NCBI GenBank assembly: GCA_964020085.1
Contig: OZ026597.1
Span: 6,269,394-6,333,393 of the forward strand
Direction: 5' to 3'
DNA: 64,000 nt
DNA from: Micromussa lordhowensis
Taxonomy: Eukaryota > Cnidaria > Anthozoa > Scleractinia > Lobophylliidae
Positions 43,226 to 54,714 of the stretch are shown piece after piece (the stretch's first letter is position 1; the number at the start of each line of letters is the position of its first letter). A model generated the notes under the pieces. That model was not told the DNA's origin, made no database searches, and was given only the letters and a program-made list of their open reading frames with translations. The translations under genes were made by a program, and so were the position numbers.

Positions 43226-44189
43226 TTAATTGATAAAAGGACTTCGTGTCGTCCAATTCAGTCTGTAATCATACTCGCGATAAACAAATCGGACTCCCGC
43301 TGCGCGGCCGTCCGAGTTTGTTATCACTCGTATGATTAAATATCGATTACAGACGGAATTGGACTCCACTCAGTCCTATTACCATTACTTATCGTTGGAC
43401 ATTCTCATGCTGTGGTTTCTACTTTAATATATATATGTATATTTTATTCGCTTTTTCTACAACTTGAAAATGATCTGAAAGTGATCGAAACGTGGGGTTT
43501 TTCTGTATTGCTAGTTTTTATTCTGAAATGTTTTTCGAAAAAACTTCTCATGTGAATGTTTTAAAACAAATAATTGGGGGGTTAGCATGGCGCTTGCGGC
43601 AAACACTAGATAGATAGAAAACTGACAGTAAATGCAGCTGAAACCAAACATTAAAAAAGTTGAATTTTCGCCGTTTGCAGTAAATGTCATGTTAATTAGC
43701 CTATCTAAAAACGATAAGAAGAACCCCGACAATGTTCCAAACTAAAGTTTCAGCCCATCATTATATCGAACTACAGTAAACTTCATATACGCTGTGACCA
43801 AGAGACTATGATCTAAATCATAGTCTCTTGCTGTGATCCATCTTTCCCGGGGGAACCTCCCATATAAAAATGACGGGGGTGCTCGTCGTACCTTTTATGG
43901 ATTAAAAACGCGGTTCTGGTATTTCTTAGGGTGTTTAGACTCAAAAGGTGCACAACAGAAGCTTTTGCGATACCTTTTAGGATGTTGAGCCAAAAAATAT
44001 CACTGAGGAGAATATCATGTCAGAATTGGTACCTCTTAGGGAAGAAAAGAAATTCAAGCCACGCCCACAAAACAAGTTCTTGGTATCTCTTAGGGATTCT
44101 TTGCAAAATTTTCCACGAGACCCCCGTCTTTTTTATATAGGAATAACCAAGGGCCATTCTTGTCCTCAGGGATACGTGTTTTTCTTTGA
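43226..44189. other. Tail of unit U3, repeats without genes
   Basis: It starts with the inverted-repeat element seen in the introns (43250-43385, gtctgtaatcatactcg / cgtatgatta...cagac). Then comes sequence matching 18360-19090, including the perfect hairpin at 43801-43828 and the CTCTTAGGG block at 43846-44193. Confidence 0.6.
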
Positions 44190-44635
44190 ATGATATTACT
44201 TCGTAAATAGACTGCTCGGAAAAGTTTCTCTTTTATTGCGGAAAAGACATTAGTTCTGGCATAACTGTTAAAGTGAAAAGCGGTCAGCGTCTGAGTGGAA
44301 ATCTGTAATTTTACCCACCTCAATATCGATGTTGCCATTAAGTACTTCATGTAAGAAAGTCACATCAGTCAGTAATTGACATGAGGTTAAACTTCTTTAA
44401 ACAAATGTCATAGGGATGATCGCTCTTTAAGATAAGTTTAGTTACCCTTCTCTGTACCCTTTCCAGCTTATCAATATTTCTTTTTGTATATGGGGACCAC
44501 ACCACCAAACAGTAGTCCAGGTTTGAGCGAACCAATGAGCAATAAAGAGTTCGCAAGGTCATAAGGTCATCCAGACCTTTACAAGTTCTTTTAATTAAGC
44601 CAGGCATTCTGTTAGACTTGGATACAACGTAATCG
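44190..44635 (-). pseudogene. LINE RT C-terminal fragment (U3 copy)
   Basis: Minus-strand frame 44607-44365 reads PGLIKRTCKGLDDLMTLRTL, then SNLDYCLVVWSPYTKRNIDK and LERVQRRVTKLILKS, typical of the region after the RT palm in CR1/Jockey-type LINEs. The 3' part, LMS..KRRLLTDVTFLHEVL in the U4 copy, is disrupted here by a deletion near 44375. Confidence 0.72.
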
Positions 44636-44721
44636 CGTCAGTTGGCGTTTGAGGAAAAGCTTTGACCCGGTTTGACAGTCTCTGGTTTGATTAGGCCTGT
44701 AAGAACTATATCATCCCTGTC

Positions 44722-46113
44722 ATGGTGGACGGACGCCTGTCTGCGAGCTCTGTGAGCTCTGAAGCCATGAGCACCGAACAACGTGAATTCTCCTCCGAAG
44801 AGATTCCAGACGCGACAACATATGTCTCTTCTCTCAAGACGGACGAGTTAAAAGCTGAACTGAACAAGCGTGGACTCAAACGAAGTGGAAATAAAAGCGT
44901 ATTAATCGATCGACTACGAGCCGCCATTCAATCTCAAGACCATGACGAGGAGCCGTTTGAGAGGAGCGGCTCGAATGTTGACAGGGATGAACGTGAAACG
45001 GCCTTGAGTTGTGCTAATAACACTGAGCTCACAATTGAAGATTTATCTTCTTTTATTGAGACTAAGGTCAAAGAAGCCTGCCGCCTTGAAATTGAGAATC
45101 TTGAATCCGAAGCAAGCGCGTCTTATGCAAATGAGCTGGTCACATCACTGCAGAATGAGAACAAAGATCTTCAGGACAAATTGCAGGAGTTGGAGTCCCA
45201 CTACATCATTTTGAAGTAGGAAGCTAATGCGCTGCGTGAAGAGAACAAGAGCCTTTTAACTGCCATCCGACTAATGAATAACGAACTTCAAAACTCCAAT
45301 GAAGATGAGTGTGTTCCTATTTCTTGTACTAATTTGCATGAGCAAATATCTGAAAGTGTGAAAGGTGTGGCACCAATGCATGAAAAGGAATCCCCCTGGG
45401 TTTCTGTTAATAACGTGAAGTCCAAACAAAGGAAAAAACGCAGCAAAAAGGCAAAACTCTCAACGAACGCAACCATAGCTGAACCACCTCGACCGACTAC
45501 TGACCGAAATCAGTCTAGTCACGAGAATCGGAGATCTTCGTATGCTGCACCGCAAATTCAGAATCCCTCCATTTCGGTCTCTTGTGAAAATCCATCAACA
45601 GATCACATGGCCAAAAAGAAGCTTGTTTTCATAGCTGGGGATTCCATTATTCAACACGTCCAGGGTTGGGATCTATCAACGAATGATAAGCATGTGGCAG
45701 TCAAGTCCTTCTTGGGTGCCCGAATTGCAGATATGGAGGATTATTTAAAGCCCCTGCTCAGAAAAGAACCAGATGAAATCATCCTCCATGTTGGAACTAA
45801 TAACATACGCGACGAAAGTCCGCGCAGCGTGGCCGAGGGAATTGTCAACCTGGTAACCCAGATCCAACAGGATTTCCCGACTACGCACCTTACAATTTCA
45901 CCACTGCTACCCAGGTCAGATAACCTAGAATTTAATGATAAAATCAAGGAGGCGAATAAGATTTTAAAGTCGTTTTGTAGCTCTCGTGGGTTTACATTGA
46001 TCAGCACAAAAAATGTAGACTTGACTTGTTTAAATCGTAGGGGTGTTCACCTTAACCGCAAAGGGTCTTCACTTCTTTCAAATTCCTATGCGGACTATCT
46101 TAACTCTAATTGA
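44722..46113 (+). pseudogene. LINE ORF1: SAP-like, coiled coil and SGNH esterase (one internal stop)
   Basis: 464 codons if the TAG at 45217-45219 is ignored. Residues about 31-72 (YVSSLKTDELKAELNKRGLK then RSGNKSVLIDRL) match the SAP DNA-binding motif. Residues about 108-190 are Glu/Leu/Asn-rich with coiled-coil spacing (LQNENKDLQDKLQELE, then LREENKSLL past the stop). A basic patch KQRKKRSKKAK follows. The last third has SGNH-hydrolase blocks: FIAGDSII, KSFLGARI, ILHVGTNNI and GVHLNRKG. Esterase ORF1 proteins are known in CR1/L2-type LINEs; the SAP module is less usual. Confidence 0.85.
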
Positions 46114-46638
46114 TTATTGAGTGATGAGCCTGCTATTCCTACCTCCTTCCGGTCTAATGAGTATTCTAACCGTGAACTAGATCACGACTGTACATCGGAA
46201 CCAGACCTAACTTTCAGTATACCTAAACTTAAGGGCTTTAAAATCGCCTTTGTCAATATTGCTAGTTTGCCTAAATACCTGGACGAGCTTCGCTTAAGAA
46301 TGCAATCTCAGACATTAGACATTCTAGCCTTGAGTGAAACTCGTCTTGACAACACCTTCACTGATTCTGCAGTGTCAATAGAGGACTACACACTTCTTAG
46401 GCGTGACCGTTGCAGAAGTGGTGGTGGTGCTCTCTCCTCCGCAGAGGCTCAAAGGTTCTTTTTTCGGGTGGGGAGGATCCGCTGAGTAATGTAAGTGCAG
46501 GCACAGAGTTACAGGCGACGGCGGAAAGCGCGGGAGCCTCTGCCAGATACCACGCCCAAGATGGCCGCCATCCGGGGGAGGCAATTTCCTGTGGGCTACT
46601 CGCAGGGGTGGCTTGTGTACCTTGTATCAGCAAAAATG

Positions 46639-46809
46639 GCGTGCAAGATTTTGAGGTTAAGTGATGTCGAAGGTTTAGCTAAAACATACTTGAATGCATG
46701 GAAATCGGGAAAAGTCTGTTGCCTTCATGAGAACTGTTTTCCTAAGCGTCTTTCGTTCACCTCCGAGTGGTTGAGCGATCACTATCGAATTCAACATTCT
46801 CAAGATCGC
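46639..46809 (+). CDS. Exon-like ORF in the TIR transposon, C2H2-like
   Basis: From the ATG at about 46636 it reads MACKILRLSDVEGLAKTYLN, then GKVCCLHENCFPKRL and SEWLSDHYRIQHSQDR, ending at a strong donor CGC|GTAAGT. The C-x4-C...H-x4-H spacing resembles a zinc finger. An acceptor (ttgtttttag) at 47356 could join it to 47357-47493, which stays open (DMQDSPHGFQGGLRSK). No family recognised; a captured gene piece is one explanation. Confidence 0.4.
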
Positions 46810-47487
46810 GTAAGTGGTGATGAAGAAATATAGAGAAGAACAAAATGTGCTCAGGAAACTCATGGCTAGTGAAACTCTGAACAGGATCGCAATTCAGTCT
46901 TAAAAGAGACAAGAACAAGTAAGTTTTTTTAACGTTTGTCTGCTCGGCGAACTGAACAATTTTCTTCGCGAAATCATTGTGAAATCGAACGTAAGTTGCA
47001 TTGAGCTTAATCTTAGCATACATTTGTTTAAAGGAAAGTAATTTTTTTTCTCTTTTACATCTGCGGTGATGGGTAAATCCCTTTGCAGATTACATATATA
47101 GATGTAGATGTAGATAACAATACGATTTCAGTGGTGAGAACCAAACGATGATTAAGCTTATCCTTTTGTTTACTTCGTTTTATTAACGGCATTTTTACAG
47201 AAGTTCTAAATTTAACGTTTGCAAATAATAGGAAAAAATAAATATAAGATATATAGATTGCAAGACTTTATTTAAGCTGAAATTTACCTTGAAGAGAGAG
47301 CTCTTGAAGAGGACATTCCAGCTGATCCGAATCGTTCGCCATATTATTGTTTTTAGGACATGCAAGACTCCCCTCACGGGTTTCAGGGAGGCCTTCGAAG
47401 TAAAACAGTTCTGCTTCTTTTCTTGGAAAATACGAAACTAGGTAACAAAAAAACTAATGCAAACTGTAGCGACATAACTAGCAATGA

Positions 47488-47676
47488 GTTTCTGTGAGTT
47501 TCAAGCTGTCAAATGAAGCCAAAGCCGAGAAATCCATCGATGTACGAGAAAACGACAAGGATGCATATGTACGAGAAATCGACGTACATCTGGCAGAGGT
47601 TCTCCGCCTGATCGATCCATTGGACTTTGTGCCTGCGGTACACTTCGCACAGCGGATTGATATAACGAATGCTTGA
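47488..47676 (+). CDS. Second coding-like segment in the TIR transposon
   Basis: An open frame reads SFKLSNEAKAEKSIDVREND, then DAYVREIDVHLAEVLRLIDP and FVPAVHFAQRIDITNA, stop, ending inside the TIR. Its composition looks protein-like, but it is in a different frame from the 47357 exon and the linking splice site is not clear. Function unknown. Confidence 0.3.
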   Translation, partial: VSVSFKLSNEAKAEKSIDVRENDKDAYVREIDVHLAEVLRLIDPLDFVPAVHFAQRIDITNA

Positions 47677-50479
47677 ACCTCTGCGGAGGAGAGAGGTGGT
47701 GGTGTTGCCATGTACATTCGTAACGTCATCGAATATAAAACCAGATCCGAGCTCTCTGATCCAGATCTTGAGTTCTTGTGTATTGAAATTCACAAACCCA
47801 AGGCCAAGCCATTTCTTCTTTCAAACTGGTATAGACCTCCGAATTCACCAACTGAGCTTTTCGATAAGATCGAGGTCCTTCTGGGAAAGATTGAAGCGGA
47901 AAATATTGAATCAAATATACTAGGTGATATCAACTGTGACATGATGGCAGTTACCCCAGCTAATGAAACTAGACACCTAATTGAACTCTGTGAATCCTAT
48001 CAATATGCTCAGTTGATCAAGGAGCCTACACGCGTCACATCAGGTTCTAAATCACTTATCGACTTATTTCCTACCAATGAACCAGGCAAATTTGTTACAT
48101 CAGGTGTGTCTCACATTGGTTGCAGCGATCACAGTTTAATCTATGTCTCTAGAAAATTAACATGCCCTAGGTCGCTCCCACGAATCTTTAAATCGAGGCA
48201 ATACAAAAATTTTATGCCTGCTGACTTTATGAATGACATGGCGCTGGTTCCTTGGGACAAAATTGAGCAGATTGATAACCCTATCAAAGCATGGGAGGTG
48301 TGGAAGCAATCATTTTTAGCGGTAGCAAACCTTCATGCACCTCTTAAGAAAAGGAGAGTTAGAAACTCTAAGGCTCCCTGGCTCATCCCGGAAATCAAAC
48401 GATTAATGTGGGAAAGAGACAAAATAAAGCGAATCGCAACCGTCACCGGTGATCAGTTAAAATGGGCAGAGTACAGGCGTCTTAAGAATCGTGTAAACCA
48501 TTCTATTAAGGCTTCCAAGAAGAATCACTATCATTCCCACTTCGAGGATAATGTTGGGAAAGCTAGAGCGACTTGGAATGGAATCAATACATTATTATCG
48601 CGAAAGAAAAACTTTACACCGGCCTCAAAATTGATTATTGGTGACACGGTGATAACTGACCCCCAGGAGCTAAGCAACGCTTTCAACAGGCATTTTACTG
48701 ATATTGGCCCTAACTTAGCGGCTAACATAAATCCCCCTCGAGTCAGTTTCCGTGACTTTATTGAATCTTGTGAGAGCACCTTCGAGCTTGAATTACTTAC
48801 TATTGACGGACTGCGTAAACTTGTGAATGACATTCCTGTGGGCAAGGCCGATGGCCTCGATGGTATCCCAACTTGCCTCCTAAAAATGTCATTTACATTC
48901 ATTGCGTCTTCTCTGACGCATATTTTTAATCTAGTTATTTCCACTGGAATCATCCCCAAAGACTGGAAGAGTGCTAGAGTAACTCCAATTTTTAAAGCTG
49001 ACTCGAAGGTTGACCCAGCCAATTACAGGCCAATCTCTGTGCTTTCTGTAATTGCCAAGCTCTTTGAAAAAACCATCTTTAACCAGGTATATGCATATCT
49101 AACTGTCAATAAGCTACTTTCAAAATATCAGTCTGGCTTTAGACCTTTGCACTCTACTCTTACAGCTCTTATTGATATCACTGACAACTGGTATCTCAAC
49201 ATCGACGATGGTTTGACAAATGCCATTCTGTTTATTGACTTAAAAAAGGCTTTTGATACCATTGACCATGAGATCCTTTTGTCAAAATTGGAGCTGTATG
49301 GGTTTAAAGGTACAAGTCTTAATCTTTTCAGTGACTACCTCTCTGATAGAACTCAGGTTACAGTTATAAACAATGTAAATTCTGAAACTAGCTTTATAAG
49401 TTGTGGGGTGCCTCAGGGTTCAATCCTCGGCCCCCTACTATTCCTATTGTACATTAATGATCTCCCAAACTGTAACCTTCTATCAGATGTGAGAATGTAC
49501 GCCGATGACACGAATCTCACGTTTGCCTCCAAAGACCCTAACGAGTTGTTTTTTCATCCCTGACTCATGATTTAGGCAATTTGAAGCAATGGCTTGATTC
49601 TAACCGTTTAAGTCTAAATGTCCTCAAGACTAAATGTCTGTTTACAGGCACAAGGCAAAAAATCTCTTTGCTCCCTAGTGAACCACACATATGCCTTGAC
49701 GGGCACTCAATTGAAAGAGTCAATAGTTACAAATGCCTAGGCGTTCATGTTGATGAGATACTCTCGTGGGAGGCCCACATCTCCGAAGTCATCGGCAAAG
49801 TTGCCAAAATACTAGCTGCCTTGAGAAGGCTAAGACCGATATGTCACCAGAGTACTCTTCTCACAATTTACAAGTCATTGGTTCTTCCGCATCTCGATTA
49901 TTGCAGTGCTGTCTGGGGCTGTATCGAAAATGGCCTCAGCCAAAAACTAGAGAAACTGCAAAACAGGGCTGCACGAATAATAACAGGGTCTAGTTGGGAT
50001 GCCAGATCCGCCCCGATTCTTCATGCCCTTAAATGGAATAGCCTCGCTGACAGACGTGCAAGACAGCTAAAATCTCTAATGTTTAAAACTGTAAATAACC
50101 TTGTACCCGAATACCTGTCTGACAAATTCGCCAAGGTTAATACCATCCACAGGCATAATCTTCGAGGTGCACAACTTAACCTGTTTATTCCGCGACCGAA
50201 CACTGAGGCCCTCAAGAAAAGTTTTCGTTATAGGGGCGCGGTAACATGGAACAGTCTGTCAGCGGAGCCTAAGCAGGCCACTACTTTAAATAGTTTTTAT
50301 TCCGCTATTATACATTAGAATTCTCCTTTTTTTTTTTCTAGTATTTATTATAGGATTTTTCAATAATGTTTGTAATTTTTAAGTCTTAGCTTTTTATACT
50401 AGGTTTAATATGCACGGCTCTTTAGAAGACCACTTTGTAGTGAAAGGATCCCGTGGTTAAATAAAGCTATATTATTAAT

Positions 50480-50624
50480 CCTTCTTTTTTGGGTCTTAGG
50501 TCATAGGTCTTGTTGAAGACACCCCCTACCGCCCAACAAATGTTTTGACCAGCCAGAATCTGGGTGGTCACGTGACCAGTCGGACTAGGGTCTTTCTCCC
50601 AAAAAGGAGAGAGAGCGGCTGCAC
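50480..50624 (+). other. U4 leader resumed after the LINE
   Basis: It matches 19690-19815 (U2) and 60440-60560 (U5): ggtcttgttgaagacacccc, tgaccagccagaatctgggt and ctttctcccaaaaaggagag. The accagaatctgggtggtcacgtgacc stretch contains CACGTG; its role is unknown. Confidence 0.55.
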
Positions 50625-50715
50625 AGCATCCGCGCTTACAGTCAAACTTTAGAGACTGGGTTCAAGTGTAATCTCTGTAATGGCGGCGGCTTCCATCTGA
50701 TCAGCATTTCTAAAG
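50625..50715 (+). pseudogene. Upstream exon of U4 with altered donor
   Basis: The exon reads as in U1 up to TAAAG, with one extra GGC codon (GGG for GG). The donor GGTAAGAA is interrupted: after AAAG comes GCACACT and then GTAAGAA. Splicing at the displaced GT would add seven bases and shift the frame. A GC donor at the old place is the alternative. Either way this differs from all sister units. Confidence 0.4.
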
Positions 50716-51953
50716 GCACACTGTAAGAAAGATAGTTTAAGAATGCTATTCTTCATGTCAAGCTAATCTTAATGATACAGGGTCAGATCTCTTGGTCTCC
50801 CGAAATTAGGAGAAACATAGAATGGCGGAGACACGCCACCTTTGAAGCACTTTGTTGGCTTTTTTTGTGTGATGGAAAAGCCGAAATAACGGTCACACAA
50901 CTGTAGAAATCGTGGAGAAATAGCAAAACAACGGAGTTATTCACATGAAATACAGTGAAAAACAGACTTGCTTTAAGAAAACGCCTTTGGAAGAACAAAA
51001 ACGATGAATTATCTTCGTACGTTCGGCAGTCAGTTGAGTGAACATTGAGAATTCACCTCTAACTAAAACCATAGTTAAACATCGAGCTATCTGTTTCCAT
51101 TTATATGAGAATGCCGAGAACGAAAGCAAATCTCGTAAGAGGTGATTTTGGTTAGCCTGCGGACACAGACGGATTTTGGTAGGATATTGAAAATTGTATG
51201 GATTTATAAGCATTATGATTGTGCAAACACAATGCAAATTGAATAATACTGAGTGATCCTGAAACTGTTCTATATTCAGAGCAAAGAAATTCGAAACAGA
51301 TAGAACTAGGAAGAAAGCAAAGAAAAATGGCAAAGTGAGATTTCACGTGAATACCGATGTTAGAAAGGAGAAGGAAGACTTGTGCTATTAATAGCTGAAT
51401 GCAATAAACACCAAAATTGCATTCACCTTGTGGAATCTCTTTTAGATAACTGGCTGAAGAATAACCATATTACTGTAGATATAACTGTATTTTGTTTTGG
51501 GGGCAAGCTTGAATTACATTCGACTTCTTTGCCAAGTACAAGCGGGGATGTGTATAACAAATATGATATAGGCCTCAGCACAGATCCTTGGGGAAGGCTA
51601 AATTGTAGGCTACATGATGTGGTTCACTTTACATTGACTACTTGCTTACACTCTCAAGATAGGACTGAAACCAGCTAAGAGCTTTCCTGTTAATACCAAA
51701 CTAAGAAGAAAGTATGGCATTTTGTGAAGGCAGTTGTTAGTAGAGCGGTCTGACAACGAGTGTCCATTGATAACATCCACTGTATTATTTTTATTATTAT
51801 TATTATTATCATAAAAGTTCCAATTCCCTCGATTGTGGTTGGTTTAAAAAACTCCTATTTTCCAGTAACTCACTTTCCAAGTTGTATCGCACAGTTTGTT
51901 ATTGGACAGTTTGTTATCGGACAGTTTGTTATTGACAGTTCAGTAAGCCAATC

Positions 51954-51986
<33 letters not shown>

Positions 51987-54714
51987 CATTTAAAGTTGTA
52001 GTTTAAATCAACCAATTTCAATTTGAGAGCGACATGAAAGAATTTCTCAGTCTTTTGATGGGAATTTTCCCTTTCTTTAATAACTTGGCTGTTCTTCTTT
52101 TCTTGGAAATTGTAATTTTTATGATTAACTGGTAGTAAGACTTTGTGTCATCCAATTCGGTCTGTAATCATACTCGTGATAAACAAATTGGATTATAGCT
52201 GCACGGTGGTCCAATTTTGTTATCACTCGTATGATTACAGACCAAACTGGCCTCCACTCAGTCCTATTACCATTACTTATTATTGTTATTAATAATTATC
52301 TTCACAACCTTATCAGACCTTGAAGACTTTTTACTGAGTAAAAACATACAAACTAATTTTAGGTCAAAATCTGTTAAAACTGGAACTAAACTCTATTGAA
52401 ATCATCATCATAGTGTCAGCAACAATCAGAGTGTTCTTACAACTTTTGTTTGAATAAATATTACAAATAACACCAATTCTAGGGCTCTTAAATAAATGTG
52501 CTAATGAACGTAGACTTTTCATTCTGACAGTTAGTCCCCAAATTGGCGACTTTTGTGCTGTAAGAGATTAACAAAAAGTTAGACTGTGAATCAGTATAAC
52601 CATTAAGACTTCTGGTGTGTTATTTCGCCAAAATTGGCACAAACTCTATTGAAACTCTATGAAGTGAAATGTGAAGTAGCTGCCATCTTGAATTTTCTGG
52701 TTAAGTAATACAGCTACTCTGTGTATTGTCGTTGAGTTGTCAATTTCGCTACAAAGATAGACAATCTGCAGGAGCAAAAATTCAACCCACAAGTTTTTGT
52801 GTGGTTCCATTAGTTTGTTTCTGATACATTGGCTTGAATTTGAGTTTGAAATGAGCCCTGTTAGAAAACTTATTTTTGAAGTCAAGAAAATTGAAAGTGT
52901 TTAGAAGGTAATCAAAACTGTCTGTTAAAACAGCTAACTATTTTACTGCTTGAACATGATTGGATGAGAGAACAAACAAACTCGGCCAAACAAACTTCGT
53001 TTTCAGGAGGCCTTGGTTGATGTCATTTCATTGTAATTCATAGGTTACATAATTGTGCCCCTGTGATGGGAGTAAAAGAGACTAGATTCTTGTGATTAAA
53101 ATCACTGAAAAAAACTGAAAAAGCGGGTATGTAAACATCAGAAAATAACTTCCATAACTCCGACAAAGTCAGTGATTAATCTAGGTTATGTACTGTTTAA
53201 AACACTCTAAATGACTTCCCACTTCAATTTCATAACTAATGAGGACACAGATATGATATCTAGAGAAAACTTTGGGCTAAAAGTAAACTTGAATTGATTT
53301 ACTAGGAGGTGATATAATTTTGCCCATTTTAAAGAGTCTCCATACAAGCCAGGTTACCCAGCAGAGGAGCCATGTCTTCCATTTCCAAATACAACCAAAA
53401 TATTTGATTCCATTTGCTTGCTTACATAGGGCAACCCACCAAACAAAGTTAGGTCACTATGATTTATTTTGCATGCTTATGCTACATATACATAGAGAAG
53501 AAATAAATAAAAGGTGTCAATCTATTAATAATCAGTAGAATTCTACTAGTATACTAATGCAAATGCTGTAATCAAATTGGCTGAGCCATTGCACACTATC
53601 AGCCATTATAGTTCACTAAATTTTCTCCGATTCTTATTGGTTTAAATTGATCACGTGACGTGATAGTGTTCATCCGCGGAGAGACACTATCAGCCCATAG
53701 TGCCCGTCTCTAACGCGTGAAGTTTAATACTAAGACCAGAAATAATTGGAATCGTTAATTAAGGGAAATTTCAGTTAGAATTCTACTAAAACAATTGGGT
53801 TATGAGCTTGAGATTTCTATGAGGCCTTTGGCCTCATCAACTATCACGTCATAGAAATCTTGAGCTCATAATTTAATTGTTAAATAGTACATTTTTAAGT
53901 GACCTTCCTTGCACAGGTTACATGCGCAAACTGCTGAGATACAGTAAGCCCATGGCTTTCCTAGGTTCATTTTTCTTATTTTAAGACTTGTTTTTATGTA
54001 AGTTTACCATTTGTTTTTTTTAATTTTGTAACGTCAGTTTAGCAGGGTAAGAGAACGTGACCAAGTGGATTGGTTATTTGATGGGTTCACAAATCTATAA
54101 ATGTACAGGATGAACAAGTACGAAAGTATTTGTAATCCTTGGGCGATGCGTGACACTTATATTCAAAAAAAAATAAAAATTACTGATGGCATAGAAATAT
54201 GCAAAAGTGTCAAATTGTGAAACATCACTAAACGTTTTGGTCATAGTCATGGCCTCAAGGAACAAAAATGTTAGACCCTTTGTATCTTCTGTATAAATTT
54301 GTGTTTTTTAAAAGTGTGTTAGGATGCAGTGACATCCCATACCTCCAACATTAAGGACATTCGCACCCATTGCTTCTATGCATCTTAACTGCGCTCAAAA
54401 TTTATGTTACAACATCACCCCTCCTCATACATCAAGCCTGCACGCTAAGAAAGAAATATAAGCTAGCATAGGGCTTAGTACTGATAACTATTGCTGATAT
54501 TTGTAAACTAAAATCACCTTTTTAAAAATAGTGAAAGCTTCTACAAAGGCATGGTCTTCAATGCGTCCTATCTTGAAAGCAAGTACAGTGACCCCCCTAT
54601 TTGTTGTTAATTTGGGAAGACTAGACCTCTATATAGTTTAAGCTTCTTAATCATTGTTTTATACATAGTAAGAGATTTTAATAACTTTAATTACTTGTCC
54701 TTTTCTTTTGGCAG
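50716..54714 (+). other. Predicted intron of the U4 zinc-finger gene
   Basis: No gene. It is nearly identical to 8329-12305: TTA microsatellite 51787-51811, ggacagtttgttat repeats at about 51891-51931, inverted-repeat element 52139-52255, palindrome cluster 53590-53715, hairpin 53790-53881. It ends in ccttttcttttggcag at 54714. Confidence 0.62.
53790..53881. repeat. Hairpin MITE in the U4 intron
   Basis: The orthologue of 11384-11475, with the same aacaattgggttatgagctt end and a few substitutions, such as cacgtcatag for cacctcatag. It was therefore present before the U1/U4 duplication. Confidence 0.7.

Larger units (their letters stand above)
33828..44635 (+). repeat. Tandem unit U3 (type beta, diverged)
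   Basis: It opens with gaccctgtttatttcgca. The upstream exon, intron landmarks, finger exon and the start of the 3' flank follow U1. Its 3' flank (40760-43400) is different, then 43500-44635 again matches 18360-19580. It is more diverged from U1 than U4 is. Confidence 0.72.
46430..47695 (+). mobile_element. TIR transposon with 9-bp target duplication inside the LINE endonuclease
   Basis: Ends CTCTCTCCTCCGCAGAGG-C-TCAA and, reversed, the same with T at the variable base: a 23-bp TIR with one mismatch. The direct repeat GTGGTGGTG lies at 46421-46429 and 47696-47704; without the insert and one repeat copy, the LINE frame reads RSGGGVAMY, which proves the boundaries. A 9-bp duplication fits Mutator-like elements (inference; the superfamily is not otherwise shown). 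It carries gene-like exons rather than a recognisable transposase. Confidence 0.9.
46117..50318 (+). pseudogene. LINE ORF2: AP-endonuclease and reverse transcriptase (interrupted)
   Basis: ORF2 starts in the same frame as ORF1, after a single TGA, and has no ATG near its start. Endonuclease: KIAFVNIASLPKYLDEL and LALSETRLD before the transposon at 46430-47695; VAMYIRN, GDINCDMM and GCSDHSLI after it. RT: KADGLDGIP, ARVTPIFK, NYRPISVLS, motif A FIDLKKAFDTIDH, motif B GVPQGSILGPLLF, motif C YADDTNL (about 49498). The frame is lost at about 49548-49556, then continues as LKQWLDSNRLSLN to WNSLSAEPKQATTL at the end. Confidence 0.9.
44706..50479 (+). mobile_element. Near full-length CR1/L2-like LINE
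   Basis: It has two ORFs (44722-46113 and 46117-50318), a short 5' UTR, and a 3' UTR ending aaataaagctatattattaat. It sits in sequence that is continuous in U5 (ggcctgtaagaaaacgagtc at about 60427) with a few bases lost and no clear target duplication. Three lesions: an in-frame TAG in ORF1, a 1266-bp transposon in the endonuclease, and a one-base loss in a T run after the YADD motif. It is therefore dead, though recently so. Confidence 0.88.

Noticed and set aside
46375..46633. Minus-strand ORFs at the left end of the LINE-internal transposon
   Set aside because: They span the LINE/transposon junction, so they cannot be an ancestral gene.
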